Assembly: GCF_019048865.1 (NCBI RefSeq)
Contig: NZ_CP077604.1
Coordinates: 1,054,001 to 1,118,000, forward strand
Source of the DNA: Aquihabitans sp. G128
GTDB lineage: Bacteria > Actinomycetota > Acidimicrobiia > Acidimicrobiales > Iamiaceae
Length of the DNA: 64,000 nucleotides
Reading direction: 5' to 3'
Position 1 is the first letter of the stretch, and each line of letters opens with the position of its first letter. The translations under genes were made by a program, and so were the position numbers. This document shows, piece by piece, positions 54,083 to 63,227 of this stretch. The notes beneath the pieces were generated by a model. It made no database searches. It had not been told where the DNA came from and saw only the letters and a list, made by a program, of their open reading frames with translations.

Positions 54083-54541
54083 TCAGCGGCGGTCGGTGCG
54101 GAGGGGCTCGACCACGGCCACGTAGGCCGCGAGTCGGTCGGCCAGCTCGAAGCAGAGCTCGGGGTCGCCGAGGTCGGGGTCGATCCAGGCCTCGGAGAGC
54201 CGGCACCACCCCTTGCGGCCGAGGAAGGGCCCCGCCACCGCATCGGGCCCGAGCTCCTCCCGCCAGGAGGCCTCGGCCGCCACGAGGGGACGCAGCCCAG
54301 CGGCGTTCTCCCGGTCGTCGGGGTGCTCGAGGTGGAAGCCGACCTCGATGGCGAGCACCTCGGCCCCGGGGACGTGCTTCGCCGAGACCACCTGCGCCTC
54401 GTAGTGCGCTCGCGGGCACTCGTCGAGGTCGAACCACGCCTTGAGGCCCCAGCGTCGGGCCTGGGTGCGGAACGAGCCCAGCTCCGGCGGGACCAGGCCC
54501 CGCACCGCATCAGCCACCTGGTCGAACACCCCGAGCTCCAC
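54083..54541 (-). CDS. Conserved hypothetical protein
   Basis: The 152-aa protein shows a regular alpha/beta pattern with FDLDECPRAHYEAQVV, EVLAIEVGFHLEHPDD and WIDPDLGDPELCFELADRL. No known catalytic motif, signal or membrane helix is visible. It may be a small nucleic-acid- or protein-binding unit. GTG 54541 is the likely start because the predicted structure begins at once. It ends convergently with the ExoD-like gene. Confidence 0.65.
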   Translation of the reverse strand: MELGVFDQVADAVRGLVPPELGSFRTQARRWGLKAWFDLDECPRAHYEAQVVSAKHVPGAEVLAIEVGFHLEHPDDRENAAGLRPLVAAEASWREELGPDAVAGPFLGRKGWCRLSEAWIDPDLGDPELCFELADRLAAYVAVVEPLRTDRR

Positions 54542-54585
54542 CGGTGCAGTCTGGCGGACCGGTGGCGGTCGGCGCCCGAGGTCGT

Positions 54586-55665
54586 TCAGGAGCCGGCGGC
54601 GGCTGCGCCGACGACCACCGTGGCCACGAACGGCGACGTCAGCGCCCGCACGAGGGCGCCGTAGCCGAGGCCGAACGTGAGCTCGTCGCCGGGCGCGAGC
54701 TCGTGGTCGCCGGCATCGAGCACGAGGTGGTCGCTGCTGGCACCCAGGATCGTGGTCCCGGGCGGCGGGACGAGGCCGTCGGGATCGACGTCCTGGCGAC
54801 CCAGGGCGACGATCACCTGCCGGATGGTCCCGCTGCCGAGCCGCACCGGACGGTCGCCGAACGCCGTCTGGGCGAGCGAGCCCCACGGCTGCACGGGCTT
54901 GCGCTGGGCCTCGATGACCTCGGCGACGAGCGCGAACGCATCGAGGTGGAGGCCGGGGATTGGGGTCCGCTCGAGCGGTTCCGTGCCCAGCAGGATCGAC
55001 TCGCCGAGGCGCAGATCGTCGATGCGCCCCACGTCCACGGTGTCGAGCGCCCACGCCAGGTTGGCCGAGTTGCCGCCGGAGACGACGGCCAGGGGCCGCC
55101 CGATCTCGACCTCGACCTGCTCCACCAACCGGGAGAGCTCGTCCATCTTCGCCTGGTCCGGCACCACGCCGCTCTGGCAGGCCAGGTTGGTGCCCAGGCC
55201 CTGGAGCACCAGTCCCGGCAGCTCCCCCACCCGGCGCGCCGCGTCGACGACGTCGACCGCAGCCAGCCCCTCACGGAGGTCGCCCAGCTCGACCATCAGC
55301 ACGATGCCGTGCGACACCCGGTGCCGCTGCGCGGCGGACGAGAGCGCGGCGAGCACCGCGGCCTCGGTGTTCAGGCTCACGTCGGCCTCGCGGACCACGG
55401 CCTCGGCCTGGCTGGCCATGGGCGAGCGGATGAGGGTGAGCGGTGCGGCGATGCCCGCCGAGCGCACGCGGGCGAGGTTCTCGATCCGGGAGTCGCCGAG
55501 GCCGTGGGCCCCGCCACGGAGCATGGCGGCGGCGATGTCGGGGGACCCCAGGGCCGCCTTGGTCACGCCGGTGGCGCGGATGCCGAGCGGGGCCAGCCGA
55601 TCGACGAGCACCCGGGTGTTGGCCGCCACCTTGTCGAGGTCGACCTCGACGCGGGGCGCGGTCAC
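54586..55665 (-). CDS. PLP-dependent amino-acid racemase (alanine/ornithine racemase type)
   Basis: The 359-aa protein is an alanine-racemase N-terminal TIM-barrel. The probable PLP lysine is in GVTKAALGSPDIAAAML near residue 39, and the barrel motifs GLGDSRIENLAR, VELGDLREGL and SGGNSANL follow. It should racemise an amino acid; ornithine, lysine or glutamate are possible but undetermined. The GTG start at 55665 overlaps the TGA of the DUF1611 gene (GTGA), so the two proteins are made together. Confidence 0.85.
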   Translation of the reverse strand: MTAPRVEVDLDKVAANTRVLVDRLAPLGIRATGVTKAALGSPDIAAAMLRGGAHGLGDSRIENLARVRSAGIAAPLTLIRSPMASQAEAVVREADVSLNTEAAVLAALSSAAQRHRVSHGIVLMVELGDLREGLAAVDVVDAARRVGELPGLVLQGLGTNLACQSGVVPDQAKMDELSRLVEQVEVEIGRPLAVVSGGNSANLAWALDTVDVGRIDDLRLGESILLGTEPLERTPIPGLHLDAFALVAEVIEAQRKPVQPWGSLAQTAFGDRPVRLGSGTIRQVIVALGRQDVDPDGLVPPPGTTILGASSDHLVLDAGDHELAPGDELTFGLGYGALVRALTSPFVATVVVGAAAAGS

Positions 55666-56795
55666 CGCTCGCTCAGGGCCCGTCCCGCACCGAGCTCGGG
55701 GAAGGCCAGCAGCACCATGTCGACCAGGCGGTCCAGCGGCCGCGTGAGCGGGTCGGTGGCCGGGATGCCGAGCTCGAGCTCGTGGTCGTCGATCGCGCCG
55801 CTGATCTCGTCGTCGGTCATCAGCTCGTGGTTGATGGTGATGCCGATGACCTTGGTGTCGGCGAAGGCCTCGATGAGCGCGACCTCGCTGGCGGCGGTGG
55901 GCATGGCCACCATCGGGAAGTCGCCGAGCACCTCGCGCTTGGGGGCGTGCTGGACGATCACGCCGGCGGGGCGGCTGCCGCGGAGGATGTGGGCCGAGGT
56001 GAGGTAGGCGGGGTGGCTCAGCGCGCCCTGGCCCTCGACGACGATCACGTCGGGGTCTTCGCCCTCGAAGGCCGCCACGACCTGGGCCTCCACCTCGCCC
56101 GAGCAGAACTGGGGCACCAGGGCGTCGAGGGCCACGCCGTACTTGCCGCCCTGGATCAGCGTCGTCTGGCCGGTGCCGACCATGACGGCCTTGATGCCCT
56201 GGGCGTTGAGCGCCTGCACCAGCAGGGTCGCGGTGGTCCGCTTGCCGATGGCGCCGTCGGTGCCGAGCACGGCGATGCGCGGGCACGTGACGTCGAAGAT
56301 GCGGCCGGAGAAGAGCTTGAGGTCCTTCTTCTCCTTGGGCCGACGCACGTCGGTGATGGTCACCCCGGCCAGGAGGCTGGCGGCCACGAACTCGGCGTCG
56401 TCGTTCAGGAACTCGTGCAGGCCGTTGATCACGTGCATGCCGCGGGAGATGCCGTCGAGCAGCACCACCCGCTGCGCCGGCGAGAGGAGCCCGTCGGCCG
56501 GGGCCACGCCGCAGATCAGGAAGTCCGGCACCCGGCCGGCGTGGGCGATGGCCTCGGCGAGGTCGCGCAGCACCGGGATGCCGTTCGGCGTCCCGTCGAG
56601 GAAGGCGCCAGCGTCGGCCCCTGCCTGGTGGCTGTCGATGACGCTGAGCACCTGGTACTTCTCGGAGTGGCGCACCAGGCCGTTGGCGGTCTTGCCGTCC
56701 TGCTCGCCGAACTGGCCCTCGCAGTAGACGACGGCGGTGGTGCCGGTGGCCGGGCGCGCGGCGGTACTGGAAGCGGTGGGGAACAGCGGGGACAT
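55662..56795 (-). CDS. DUF1611-family P-loop protein (DgcN-like)
   Basis: The 377-aa protein has an N-terminal Rossmann-like domain (VVYCEGQFGEQDGKTANGLV) and a C-terminal P-loop domain with LGTDGAIGKRTTATLLVQAL and VIVVEGQGALSHPAY. The family has been described as DgcN, a D-glutamate N-acetyltransferase acting in D-amino-acid use; that assignment is from established knowledge of the family and is not shown here. Being translationally coupled to a PLP racemase supports a D-amino-acid role. ATG 56795 has GAGGAG 5 nt upstream, and this site lies inside the palindrome at 56800-56822. Confidence 0.87.
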   Translation of the reverse strand: MSPLFPTASSTAARPATGTTAVVYCEGQFGEQDGKTANGLVRHSEKYQVLSVIDSHQAGADAGAFLDGTPNGIPVLRDLAEAIAHAGRVPDFLICGVAPADGLLSPAQRVVLLDGISRGMHVINGLHEFLNDDAEFVAASLLAGVTITDVRRPKEKKDLKLFSGRIFDVTCPRIAVLGTDGAIGKRTTATLLVQALNAQGIKAVMVGTGQTTLIQGGKYGVALDALVPQFCSGEVEAQVVAAFEGEDPDVIVVEGQGALSHPAYLTSAHILRGSRPAGVIVQHAPKREVLGDFPMVAMPTAASEVALIEAFADTKVIGITINHELMTDDEISGAIDDHELELGIPATDPLTRPLDRLVDMVLLAFPELGAGRALSER

Positions 56796-56799
56796 GGCA

Positions 56800-56822
56800 C
56801 TCCTCTGAGCGGCTCAGAGGAG
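56800..56822. promoter_or_regulatory. Palindrome covering the ribosome site of the DUF1611 gene
   Basis: CTCCTCTGAGC (56800-56810), one base G, then GCTCAGAGGAG (56812-56822) form a perfect 11-bp inverted repeat. Read on the minus strand it contains the GAGGAG site, five bases before ATG 56795. In RNA it could hide that site; as DNA it could be an operator. Confidence 0.6.
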
Positions 56823-56879
56823 GCGACGGGATCGTGGCGGGGCCGGTGGGGCCCAACGGTCAACGAGGCGTCTTCCCTG

Positions 56880-56903
56880 GGTGCCGGCAGTGTTGCCAGC
56901 ACC
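56880..56903 (-). terminator. Imperfect hairpin downstream of the GH15 gene
   Basis: GGTGCCGGCA and TGCCAGCACC pair with one mismatch around a GTGT loop. It lies between the GH15 stop and the DUF1611 start, both leftward. It may end the GH15 transcript or belong to the DUF1611 promoter region. Confidence 0.3.
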
Positions 56904-56964
56904 TGAAGGGTACCTGCCGGGCCCCGGAACCCCGCGATGCGGCGTGCGGGGGCGACCGGCGACC

Positions 56965-58707
56965 TCAGGCCGGGCCGTGGCGGTCGAGCAGGACCATGGC
57001 CCTCGCGGCCTCGGTGTGGGACCACACGAGCGGCACGTTCCCGAGGCCGGCGCCGGTCCGGGCATCGACCTCTTCGGGCTGCAGCGGGCCCAGCAGGGCG
57101 AGCATGGCGTCGGTCCGGTCGCACGCCTCCCGGTAGCGCCCGACCACTGCCAGGGCGCTCACCGCCCACCAGCTGGCGGGGACGAACGCCCCCTCCCCCG
57201 GGCTGAACCCGTCGTCGACCCCTGCGTCGTAGCGCCGGAGGAAGGGGCCGTCGCCGAGGACCTCGATGGTGGCGTCCACGAGGCGGGCCGCACGGGGGTC
57301 GTCGGCGTCGAGCAGGCCGTAGACCACCGCGAGCAGCCCCGAGGCGTCGTGGTGGTCGTCCCCGTAGGCCTGCGGGAGGCTGCCGTCGTCCCGGAGCGCT
57401 CCCAGCACGCGGGCGCGGACCGCCTCGGCGGCAGCGGTCCACGTGCGGATCCGGCCGGCCCAGCGAACCCGGTGGTGCCGTCGCGCCAGCTCGGCCGCCC
57501 GGTCGAGCGCCAGCCAACGGCCGATGTCGGCCGAGAGGACCTCGGCCGGGCTCCGCAGCTCCCAGATGCCGTTCGTGGGGCCGGGCACGTGGAGGGCCCG
57601 CTCGGCGAAGGCCCGGACGATCGACCAGTGGGCGGCCGTGAGGCCGTCGCCGGCGTCGTCGAACGCGACCATCGACTCGAGGACGAGGCCGAGCACGTCG
57701 TGCTGCACCTGGCCGGCCGCCCCGTTGCCGAGGCGCACGGGGCGCGACCCCCGCCAACCGGAGCGGCCGACGAGCTCGCGCTCCGAGGGCACGTCGCCGC
57801 CCCGAACGTCGAACACCGGCGACTCCAGCAGGCGGGCCGGGCCCAGCGCGCCGAGGAAGCCGAGCAGCGAGGCGGCGGCCTCGTGCTTGCCGAGCAGCGA
57901 TCCCACCCCGACCGCCTGGGCGCTGTCTCGCAGCCAGCAGTAGCGGTAGTCGAACTGGCGGTCGCCGCCCACCACCTCGGGCAGGGAGGTCGTGGGGGCC
58001 GCCACGATGGCCCCGGTCGCCACCGTCGTGCAGGCGGTGAGCACGGCGAGGGCGCGCTCGCCCAGGTGGGGGTGGTGCTGCGGGAGCGTGCAGGTGTCGG
58101 CGAACTCCTCCGCCGACGTGATCGCCGCGAGCACCTCGGCGGCGGCAGCCTCGAGCGTGGGCGGGTCGGCCACGTCCACCGCGACCACGAGCCCCCTCCA
58201 TCGGTCCGGGACGGCGTGCAGGCTGGTGCGAACGGTCGGGCCGTCCACCACCGAATCGCCGTCGCCCGCCACGGCCACGCGGTGGCCGCCGAGCTCCGCC
58301 ACGAGGTCGTCGGCCCACGCGGCCGCCGGCCCCTCGATGTCGCCGAGCGCGAGGTGGTGCTCGATGGCCACCGGCCCGCTCGCGCTGCGGGCGAGGCGCA
58401 CGAGCACGCTGCCCGTCTCGCCGCGGATCAGGCCGTCGAGCAGCTCGACGTCGTGGCCGTCGATGCGCACGGTGGAGCGCAGGCCGGGGCCAGCGACGTC
58501 GTTCGAGCGCGACACGGCCGTGGCCCCCACCCAGGTGGCCGAGGGGCCATCGACGTCGAGCAGCTGCCACAGCAGAGGTGGGTCGTCGACCTGCGGCGCG
58601 CACCACCAGTCGATGGCACCGTCGTGGCGCAGCAGGGCGCTGCTCCGGCCGTCTCCCAGCAGGCGATGGTCCTCGATCGGCGGGTGCTCCCCGTCGCGGC
58701 CGGTCAC
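56965..58707 (-). CDS. GH15-family glycoside hydrolase (glucoamylase/trehalase-like)
   Basis: The 580-aa protein has an N-terminal beta-sandwich (from IEDHRLLGDGRSSALLRHDG, SIDWWC-like GAIDWWCAPQVD) and an (alpha/alpha)6 barrel with DYRYCWLRDSAQ, the general-acid/substrate block, and EGAFVPASWW near the catalytic base. It would hydrolyse alpha-glucosidic bonds such as trehalose or oligoglucans; no signal peptide, so it is intracellular. GTG 58707 overlaps the TGA of the short upstream gene. Downstream is the DUF1611/racemase pair on the same strand. A partial inverted repeat (56880-56903) after its stop may terminate it. Confidence 0.9.
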   Translation of the reverse strand: MTGRDGEHPPIEDHRLLGDGRSSALLRHDGAIDWWCAPQVDDPPLLWQLLDVDGPSATWVGATAVSRSNDVAGPGLRSTVRIDGHDVELLDGLIRGETGSVLVRLARSASGPVAIEHHLALGDIEGPAAAWADDLVAELGGHRVAVAGDGDSVVDGPTVRTSLHAVPDRWRGLVVAVDVADPPTLEAAAAEVLAAITSAEEFADTCTLPQHHPHLGERALAVLTACTTVATGAIVAAPTTSLPEVVGGDRQFDYRYCWLRDSAQAVGVGSLLGKHEAAASLLGFLGALGPARLLESPVFDVRGGDVPSERELVGRSGWRGSRPVRLGNGAAGQVQHDVLGLVLESMVAFDDAGDGLTAAHWSIVRAFAERALHVPGPTNGIWELRSPAEVLSADIGRWLALDRAAELARRHHRVRWAGRIRTWTAAAEAVRARVLGALRDDGSLPQAYGDDHHDASGLLAVVYGLLDADDPRAARLVDATIEVLGDGPFLRRYDAGVDDGFSPGEGAFVPASWWAVSALAVVGRYREACDRTDAMLALLGPLQPEEVDARTGAGLGNVPLVWSHTEAARAMVLLDRHGPA

Positions 58708-58880
58708 CGCTCGAGGTCGGGCCCCGCCTCGGCGAGCTCCTCGAACCCCACCGCCAGGCGGGGCTCGTGGTCGGCGATCCAGACCAGCTCGGGCCGCTCC
58801 CGGGGGAGCACGAGCAGCTCGCCGGGCAGCTCGCCAGGTCGGTGGTGGGCAGCGGCGGGGGCCTCGCGCAGGTCGATCAC
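58704..58880 (-). CDS. Short hypothetical protein (58 aa) coupled to the GH15 gene
   Basis: From GTG 58880 the reverse strand reads VIDLREAPAAAHHRPGELP and ends GFEELAEAGPDLER, with its TGA overlapping the GH15 GTG (GTGA). Codon third positions are GC-rich and the composition is balanced, unlike the Arg-rich shadow frames around it. There is no clear ribosome site, membrane segment or known domain. The ELLVLPRERPELVWIADHEP middle could be a small beta-hairpin fold. Translation is inferred from coupling and composition. Confidence 0.5.
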   Translation of the reverse strand: MIDLREAPAAAHHRPGELPGELLVLPRERPELVWIADHEPRLAVGFEELAEAGPDLER

Positions 58881-58987
58881 CGGACCGACGTACCCCGCCG
58901 CCGTGGGTCCCGGAACCGCTGCCGCCCTCGAGCCGCCTCCCCACCATCGATGGTCTGCCGGACGAGCCGTGCGGGGATGGGGGCACG

Positions 58988-60394
58988 ATGGAGCAGTACG
59001 ACGTGGTCGTCATCGGGGCCGGTACCGCAGGCGAGTCGATCGCCCGGAACGTGGCCGAAGGCGGGCGCTCCGTCGCCCTGGTCGAAGCGAACCGGGTCGG
59101 GGGCGAGTGCCCGTACGTCGCCTGCACCCCGGGGAAGGCCATGTTGCGCGCCGCGCACGTGCGCCACCTCGTCCGCCACGCCGCCGAGGTCGGCGCGGTC
59201 TCCGCACCGCTCACGCTCGACGCCGAGCGCTACGCCTATGCCGCGGCGGTGGAGCGGCGGGACGAGAAGAGCTCCCATCGCGACGACGAGGGGGCGGCCG
59301 ACTCGGTCGAGGCGTCCGGCGTGACCCTCGTGCGCGGCCGGGGCGTCATCAGCGGTCCCGGCGTGGTGGCGGTCGACGGTCGGGAGCTGGGGTTCACCGA
59401 CCTCGTCATCGGCAGCGGGACCAGCGCCGTCCGCCCCGAGATCGACGGCCTGGGGGACGTGCCCACATGGACCAGCGACGAGGCGCTCAGCTCCTCCGAG
59501 CTGCCGGCCTCGCTCCTCGTCCTCGGGTCCGGCGCGGTCGGCTGCGAGCTGGCCCAGATCTTCGCCCGGTTCGGGACCACGGTGACCGTCGTCGACAGCG
59601 CCGACCGGTTGCTCCCCAGCGAGGAGCCGCAGATCTCGGAGATCCTGCGGGGAGCGTTCGACGACGACGGCATCGCCGTCCGCTTCGGCATCTCGGCCCA
59701 GCGCGCCGAGGCGACCGATGCGGGCGTGGCCGTCACGTTCGACGACGGGACCACCATCGAGGCCGAGCGGCTGCTGCTCGCCGTGGGTCGCCAGCCCAAG
59801 ACCGACGGGCTCGGCCTCGCGACGATCGGGGTCACCGCCGAGGACGACGGCACGCTCTCGACGGGACCGGACGGACGGGTGGACGGCCAGGAGCACGTCT
59901 GGGCCGCCGGCGACGTGACCGGTGTGGCCCCCTACACCCACACGGCGAACTACCAGGCCCGGATCATCACGGCCAACCTCCTCGGCGGCACGGCGACGGC
60001 GAGCTACGCCGCCATCCCCCGCTCGGTCTTCACCGAGCCGGCCGTCGGCTCCGTCGGCCGCACCGTCGCGGCCGCGAGCGACGAGGACCTCACCGTCGTC
60101 AGCACGTGCGCCGACCTCACCGAGACGGCTCGCTCCGGCACCGACGGCCTCGACGCCGGCGCCATCGTCCTGGTGGCCGACCCGGCACGTCGGGTCCTCG
60201 TCGGTGCCTCGGCCATCGGCCCCGAGGCCGACCACTGGATCAGCGAGGCGGTGCTCGCCATCCGGGCGGAGGTGCCGCTCGACGTGCTGGCCGACGTGGT
60301 GCACGGGTTCCCGACCTACCCCGAGGCCTACGAGCTGGCCGTCCGCCAGCTCCTCGAACAGCTCGACGGCGAGGCCGGGGACGGCGGGTCGTGA
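58988..60394 (+). CDS. FAD/NAD(P)-dependent disulfide oxidoreductase (mercuric reductase/lipoamide dehydrogenase type)
   Basis: The 468-aa protein has the FAD motif VVVIGAGTAGESIARNVAEG, a redox-active Cys pair in GGECPYVACTPGK (CxxxxC), the NAD(P) motif VLGSGAVGCELAQIFARFG, the second FAD motif VWAAGDVTG and a dimerisation domain ending HGFPTYPEAYELA with the His-Pro-like catalytic position changed to GFPTYPE. It moves electrons between NAD(P)H and a disulfide, quinone or metal; the exact substrate is open. ATG 58988. It overlaps the following SDR gene (GTGA). Confidence 0.88.
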   Translation: MEQYDVVVIGAGTAGESIARNVAEGGRSVALVEANRVGGECPYVACTPGKAMLRAAHVRHLVRHAAEVGAVSAPLTLDAERYAYAAAVERRDEKSSHRDDEGAADSVEASGVTLVRGRGVISGPGVVAVDGRELGFTDLVIGSGTSAVRPEIDGLGDVPTWTSDEALSSSELPASLLVLGSGAVGCELAQIFARFGTTVTVVDSADRLLPSEEPQISEILRGAFDDDGIAVRFGISAQRAEATDAGVAVTFDDGTTIEAERLLLAVGRQPKTDGLGLATIGVTAEDDGTLSTGPDGRVDGQEHVWAAGDVTGVAPYTHTANYQARIITANLLGGTATASYAAIPRSVFTEPAVGSVGRTVAAASDEDLTVVSTCADLTETARSGTDGLDAGAIVLVADPARRVLVGASAIGPEADHWISEAVLAIRAEVPLDVLADVVHGFPTYPEAYELAVRQLLEQLDGEAGDGGS

Positions 60395-61174
60395 TCGAGA
60401 GCGAGGCCCGACCGCTGGCGGGCCGGGTGGCCCTGGTGACCGGTGCCGGCAGCGGCATCGGCGCCGCCACGGCCATCCGCCTGGCCCGGGCCGGCGCCGA
60501 CGTGGCGGTCAACGTCCACCGGCCCGGGAGCGGCGACGCGACCGTGCGGGCGGTCGAGGAGCAGGGCCGACGCGCGATCCAGGTGGTGGCCGACGTCGGC
60601 GAGGAGGCCGACGTGGCTGCGCTGTTCCGGACCGTCGAGGCCGAGCTGGGCCGGGTGTCGGTGTGCGTCAGCAACGCCGGCACCCAGGAGCAGGCCCCGT
60701 TCCTGGAGCTCGAGCTGGCGTCCTGGCGCCGCCAGCTGTCGGTGAACCTCGACGCCACGTTCCTGGTGGGCCGGGCCGCCGCTCGGTCGATGGTCGGCCA
60801 CGGCGGCGGGACCATCGTGAACGTCACGAGCGTGCACGAGCACACGACGTTCCCCGGGCTATGCGGCCTACTGCACGGCGAAGGCGGGGGCCGGCATGCT
60901 CACCCGAGCGATGGCCCGGGAGCTGGCCTCGGAGGGGGTGCGCGTGGTGGCGGTCGCTCCCGGCGCGGTGGCGTCAGGGGCGAACGAGGATGCGGACGAC
61001 GGTGATCCCGAGGAGCTCCGCCGCACCCTGGAGGGCATCCCCGCCGGGCGGCTGGCGCGGCCCGAGGAGGTGGCCGACCTGATCGCCTACGTGGCCTCGC
61101 CCCAGGCGGCGTACATCACCGGGACCACGATCGTGATCGACGGCGGGCTCGAGCAAGAGGTCTCGATCAGCTGA
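60391..61174 (+). CDS. SDR-family oxidoreductase (reading frame broken near 60857-60860)
   Basis: The protein has the cofactor motif VTGAGSGIGAATAIRL, VSNAGTQEQ, and the catalytic Ser in NVTSVHEHT. After TFPG the first frame gives a nonsense tail, while the next frame gives YAAYCTAKAGAGMLTRAMA, with the Tyr and Lys of YxxxK, and runs to ITGTTIVIDGGLEQEVSIS at the stop 61172-61174. One extra base in CCCCGGGC restores a 260-aa SDR. GTG 60391 overlaps the previous stop. The 3' end overlaps the convergent shikimate-kinase gene by eight bases. Confidence 0.8.
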
Positions 61175-61757
61175 CCCCACCGGCGCCGTGCTCGCGGAGG
61201 GCCGCTTCGACGGCAGCCGCGAGGTCCTCCGGGGCTCGGCTCTCGACGTCGAGCACGAGGTCGGCCAGCGACGAGTAGGTCCGGTCCCGCTCGGCCGCCT
61301 GTTCCTCCAGCACCGGCAGCGGGTCGTCGCCCAGGAGCGGGCGGTGGTGGGAGCCCGAGCGCTCGATGCGGGTCGCCAGCTCCAGGGGGTCGGCCCGCAG
61401 CCACACGGTGAAGGCGTCGGCGCCGGCCAGCGAGGCCAGCACGAGCTCGTCGTCCACCGCGCCGCCCGGCATGGCCAGCACGTCCGGCCCGCCGACGGTC
61501 AACAGGTGCACCACGATGTCGCGCTCCAGCGGGCGGTAGGCCGCCTCGCCGCCGCGCTCCCAGAGCTCGTTGACGGTCAGCCCGGTGCGCTCGTGGACCT
61601 CGACGTCGACGTCGACCAGCGGCCGACCGAGGTGGGCGGCCACCAGGCGGCCGACCGTGGTCTTGCCGGAACCCATGAGGCCCACCAGGACCACGTGGTC
61701 CGGCGAGGACGGGGCCGGGCCGGTGCGACGCGGGTCAGGCCGGTCGGGGCTCGCCAC
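61167..61757 (-). CDS. aroK: Shikimate kinase
   Basis: The 196-aa protein has Walker A GLMGSGKTTVG, the VDVDVEVHERTG and WERGGEAAYRPLE shikimate-binding blocks (Asp and Arg), MPGGAV in place of the GGG centre, and the lid HHRPLLGDDPLPVL. It would phosphorylate shikimate in aromatic amino-acid synthesis. It is not in an aro operon, so a related gluconate-kinase-like role is not excluded. GTG 61757 is chosen; TTG 61763 is an alternative two codons earlier. Confidence 0.78.
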   Translation of the reverse strand: MASPDRPDPRRTGPAPSSPDHVVLVGLMGSGKTTVGRLVAAHLGRPLVDVDVEVHERTGLTVNELWERGGEAAYRPLERDIVVHLLTVGGPDVLAMPGGAVDDELVLASLAGADAFTVWLRADPLELATRIERSGSHHRPLLGDDPLPVLEEQAAERDRTYSSLADLVLDVESRAPEDLAAAVEAALREHGAGGVS

Positions 61758-62032
61758 GGTCAAGCCACCGCCGCCGGGTGGGGCGTGGGCCAGGGGTTCG
61801 GTCGAGCCATCGTGATCTCCGTTCGGTCGTCGCCCGTCCCCTCTCTTCCCCCTGGCCCGCCGGCCCGGAACCCGCTGCGCATCGCCGCTGGTCCGAGCGG
61901 CGACGGCAGCAGATCGTTGGCACGCACCGGTCGGACGCCGGCTTTCGTGGGCCGCCGCCGGGCGCCGCTAGCTTGAGCGGCCTGCCGTTGTCCTTGAGAC
62001 CACAGGGATGGCTCCGTCTAGGAGGCCATGTC

Positions 62033-62728
62033 TTGGGATCGGACCCGCGCCCAGCCGCGCTCATCGAGCTGTCGAAGATCATCGTCTCGGAGCGGCCGCT
62101 CCGCGAGACGCTGTCGCACGTCTCCGAGGTCATCACCGCCGCGCTCCCTGCCGCCTTTGCGGGCATGACGCTGATCGACGAGCGGGGCCAGCCGGTCACC
62201 ACGGCCTACACCGACGAGGACTCCCCGGAGATCGACGCCGCGCAATACCGGACCGACGCCGGGCCCTGCCTGGATGCCTGGCGGCTCGCCCACGCCGTGC
62301 GCATCGCCGACACCGCCGCCGACGGCCCCTACGAGGCGTTCTGCGCCGCCGCCGTGGCCCACGGCATCCGGAGCACGCTCTCGGTGCCGCTCTGCGCGTT
62401 GGACGAACCGCTCGGCGCGCTGAACCTGTACTCCCACGAGGTCGACGCGTTCAGCGACGACGACGTGGAGCTGGCGTTGCAACTGGTGGAGGTGGCGGCG
62501 GTCGTCCTCGTCAACGCCCGGGCGTTCTGGGGCGAGCGGGAGCTGAACCTCCAGCTGAACGACGCGCTCAGCTCTCGAGCGGTCATCGAGCAGGCGAAGG
62601 GGATCCTCATGGCCCGCAACGCCACGCTCGACGCCGATGCCGCCTTCGACGTGCTCCGCAGCGCGTCCCAGCGCGAGAACGTGAAGCTCCGCGACATCGC
62701 CGAGCGCATCGTCGCCAGCCGCGCCTGA
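62033..62728 (+). CDS. GAF-ANTAR domain transcription antitermination regulator
   Basis: The 231-aa protein has a GAF domain (about residues 10-155, with AGMTLIDERG, DAGPCLDAWR and STLSVPLCALDEPLGALNLYS in pieces) and a C-terminal ANTAR domain (about 170-228; SSRAVIEQAKGILMARN and DAAFDVLRSASQ). ANTAR domains bind paired RNA hairpins to prevent termination. The start is TTG 62033, supported by AGGAGG seven bases before; an ATG at 62028 is in another frame and too close to the site. No target hairpins were identified nearby. Confidence 0.88.
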   Translation: MGSDPRPAALIELSKIIVSERPLRETLSHVSEVITAALPAAFAGMTLIDERGQPVTTAYTDEDSPEIDAAQYRTDAGPCLDAWRLAHAVRIADTAADGPYEAFCAAAVAHGIRSTLSVPLCALDEPLGALNLYSHEVDAFSDDDVELALQLVEVAAVVLVNARAFWGERELNLQLNDALSSRAVIEQAKGILMARNATLDADAAFDVLRSASQRENVKLRDIAERIVASRA

Positions 62729-62772
62729 AGGAGCGGCGGGTTGCCACGGCCGTGCCGCATCGGCCGGTCGGC

Positions 62773-63124
62773 TCAGCCGCTCACGGCATCGAGGTGCTGG
62801 AGGAGGTCGTGGGCGGCCAGCTCCACGTCCTTGTGACGCCACTCGGCGGCGCGGTACACGCAGGCGATCAGGCCCGAGCGGTGCACCCGGCGCAGGTCGC
62901 CGCACACGAACGCGTACCGCGCCTTCGTCTCGTCGTTGGCACCGTCGGTGAGGCCGAGGTGCCAGGAGGCGTACGCCTCCCACGAGTGGCGCTTCGAGGT
63001 AGGCGTTCTGCGCCTCGGCGTCGGGCTGCACCTCACCCCAGTCACTGTCGAGGACGTACTGGCGGCGGTCGATGAGCCCACGCACGTGCTCCACCGCCTC
63101 GGCGTTCACCGCATAGGAGGCCAT
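62773..63124 (-). CDS. Small conserved hypothetical protein (frame broken near 62988-62994)
   Basis: From ATG 63124 the frame reads MASYAVNAEAVEHVRGLI to NAYLEA, then turns Arg-rich. The next frame continues HSWEAYASWHLGLTDGANDE and WRHKDVELAAHDLLQHLDAV to the stop at 62773, making about 116 aa. One extra base in GAAGCGCCAC explains it. The sequence is rich in Trp, Tyr and His with no known catalytic motif. Similar small proteins occur in other actinobacteria as far as I can recall; function unknown. Confidence 0.68.
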
Positions 63125-63227
63125 GGGCTCGCGCTACCCGGGTCGCCGCCGGCCAGACCCGCCCCCTTCCTTGCTGCTTCCGCAAGAGCCGATGCGTGCG
63201 GCGATGTCGCCCTCTACCGTGACCGCC

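Noticed and set aside
62028..62060. ATG 62028 as the start of the GAF-ANTAR gene
   Set aside because: It is out of frame with the domain and only two bases from the ribosome site, whereas TTG 62033 is in frame and well spaced.
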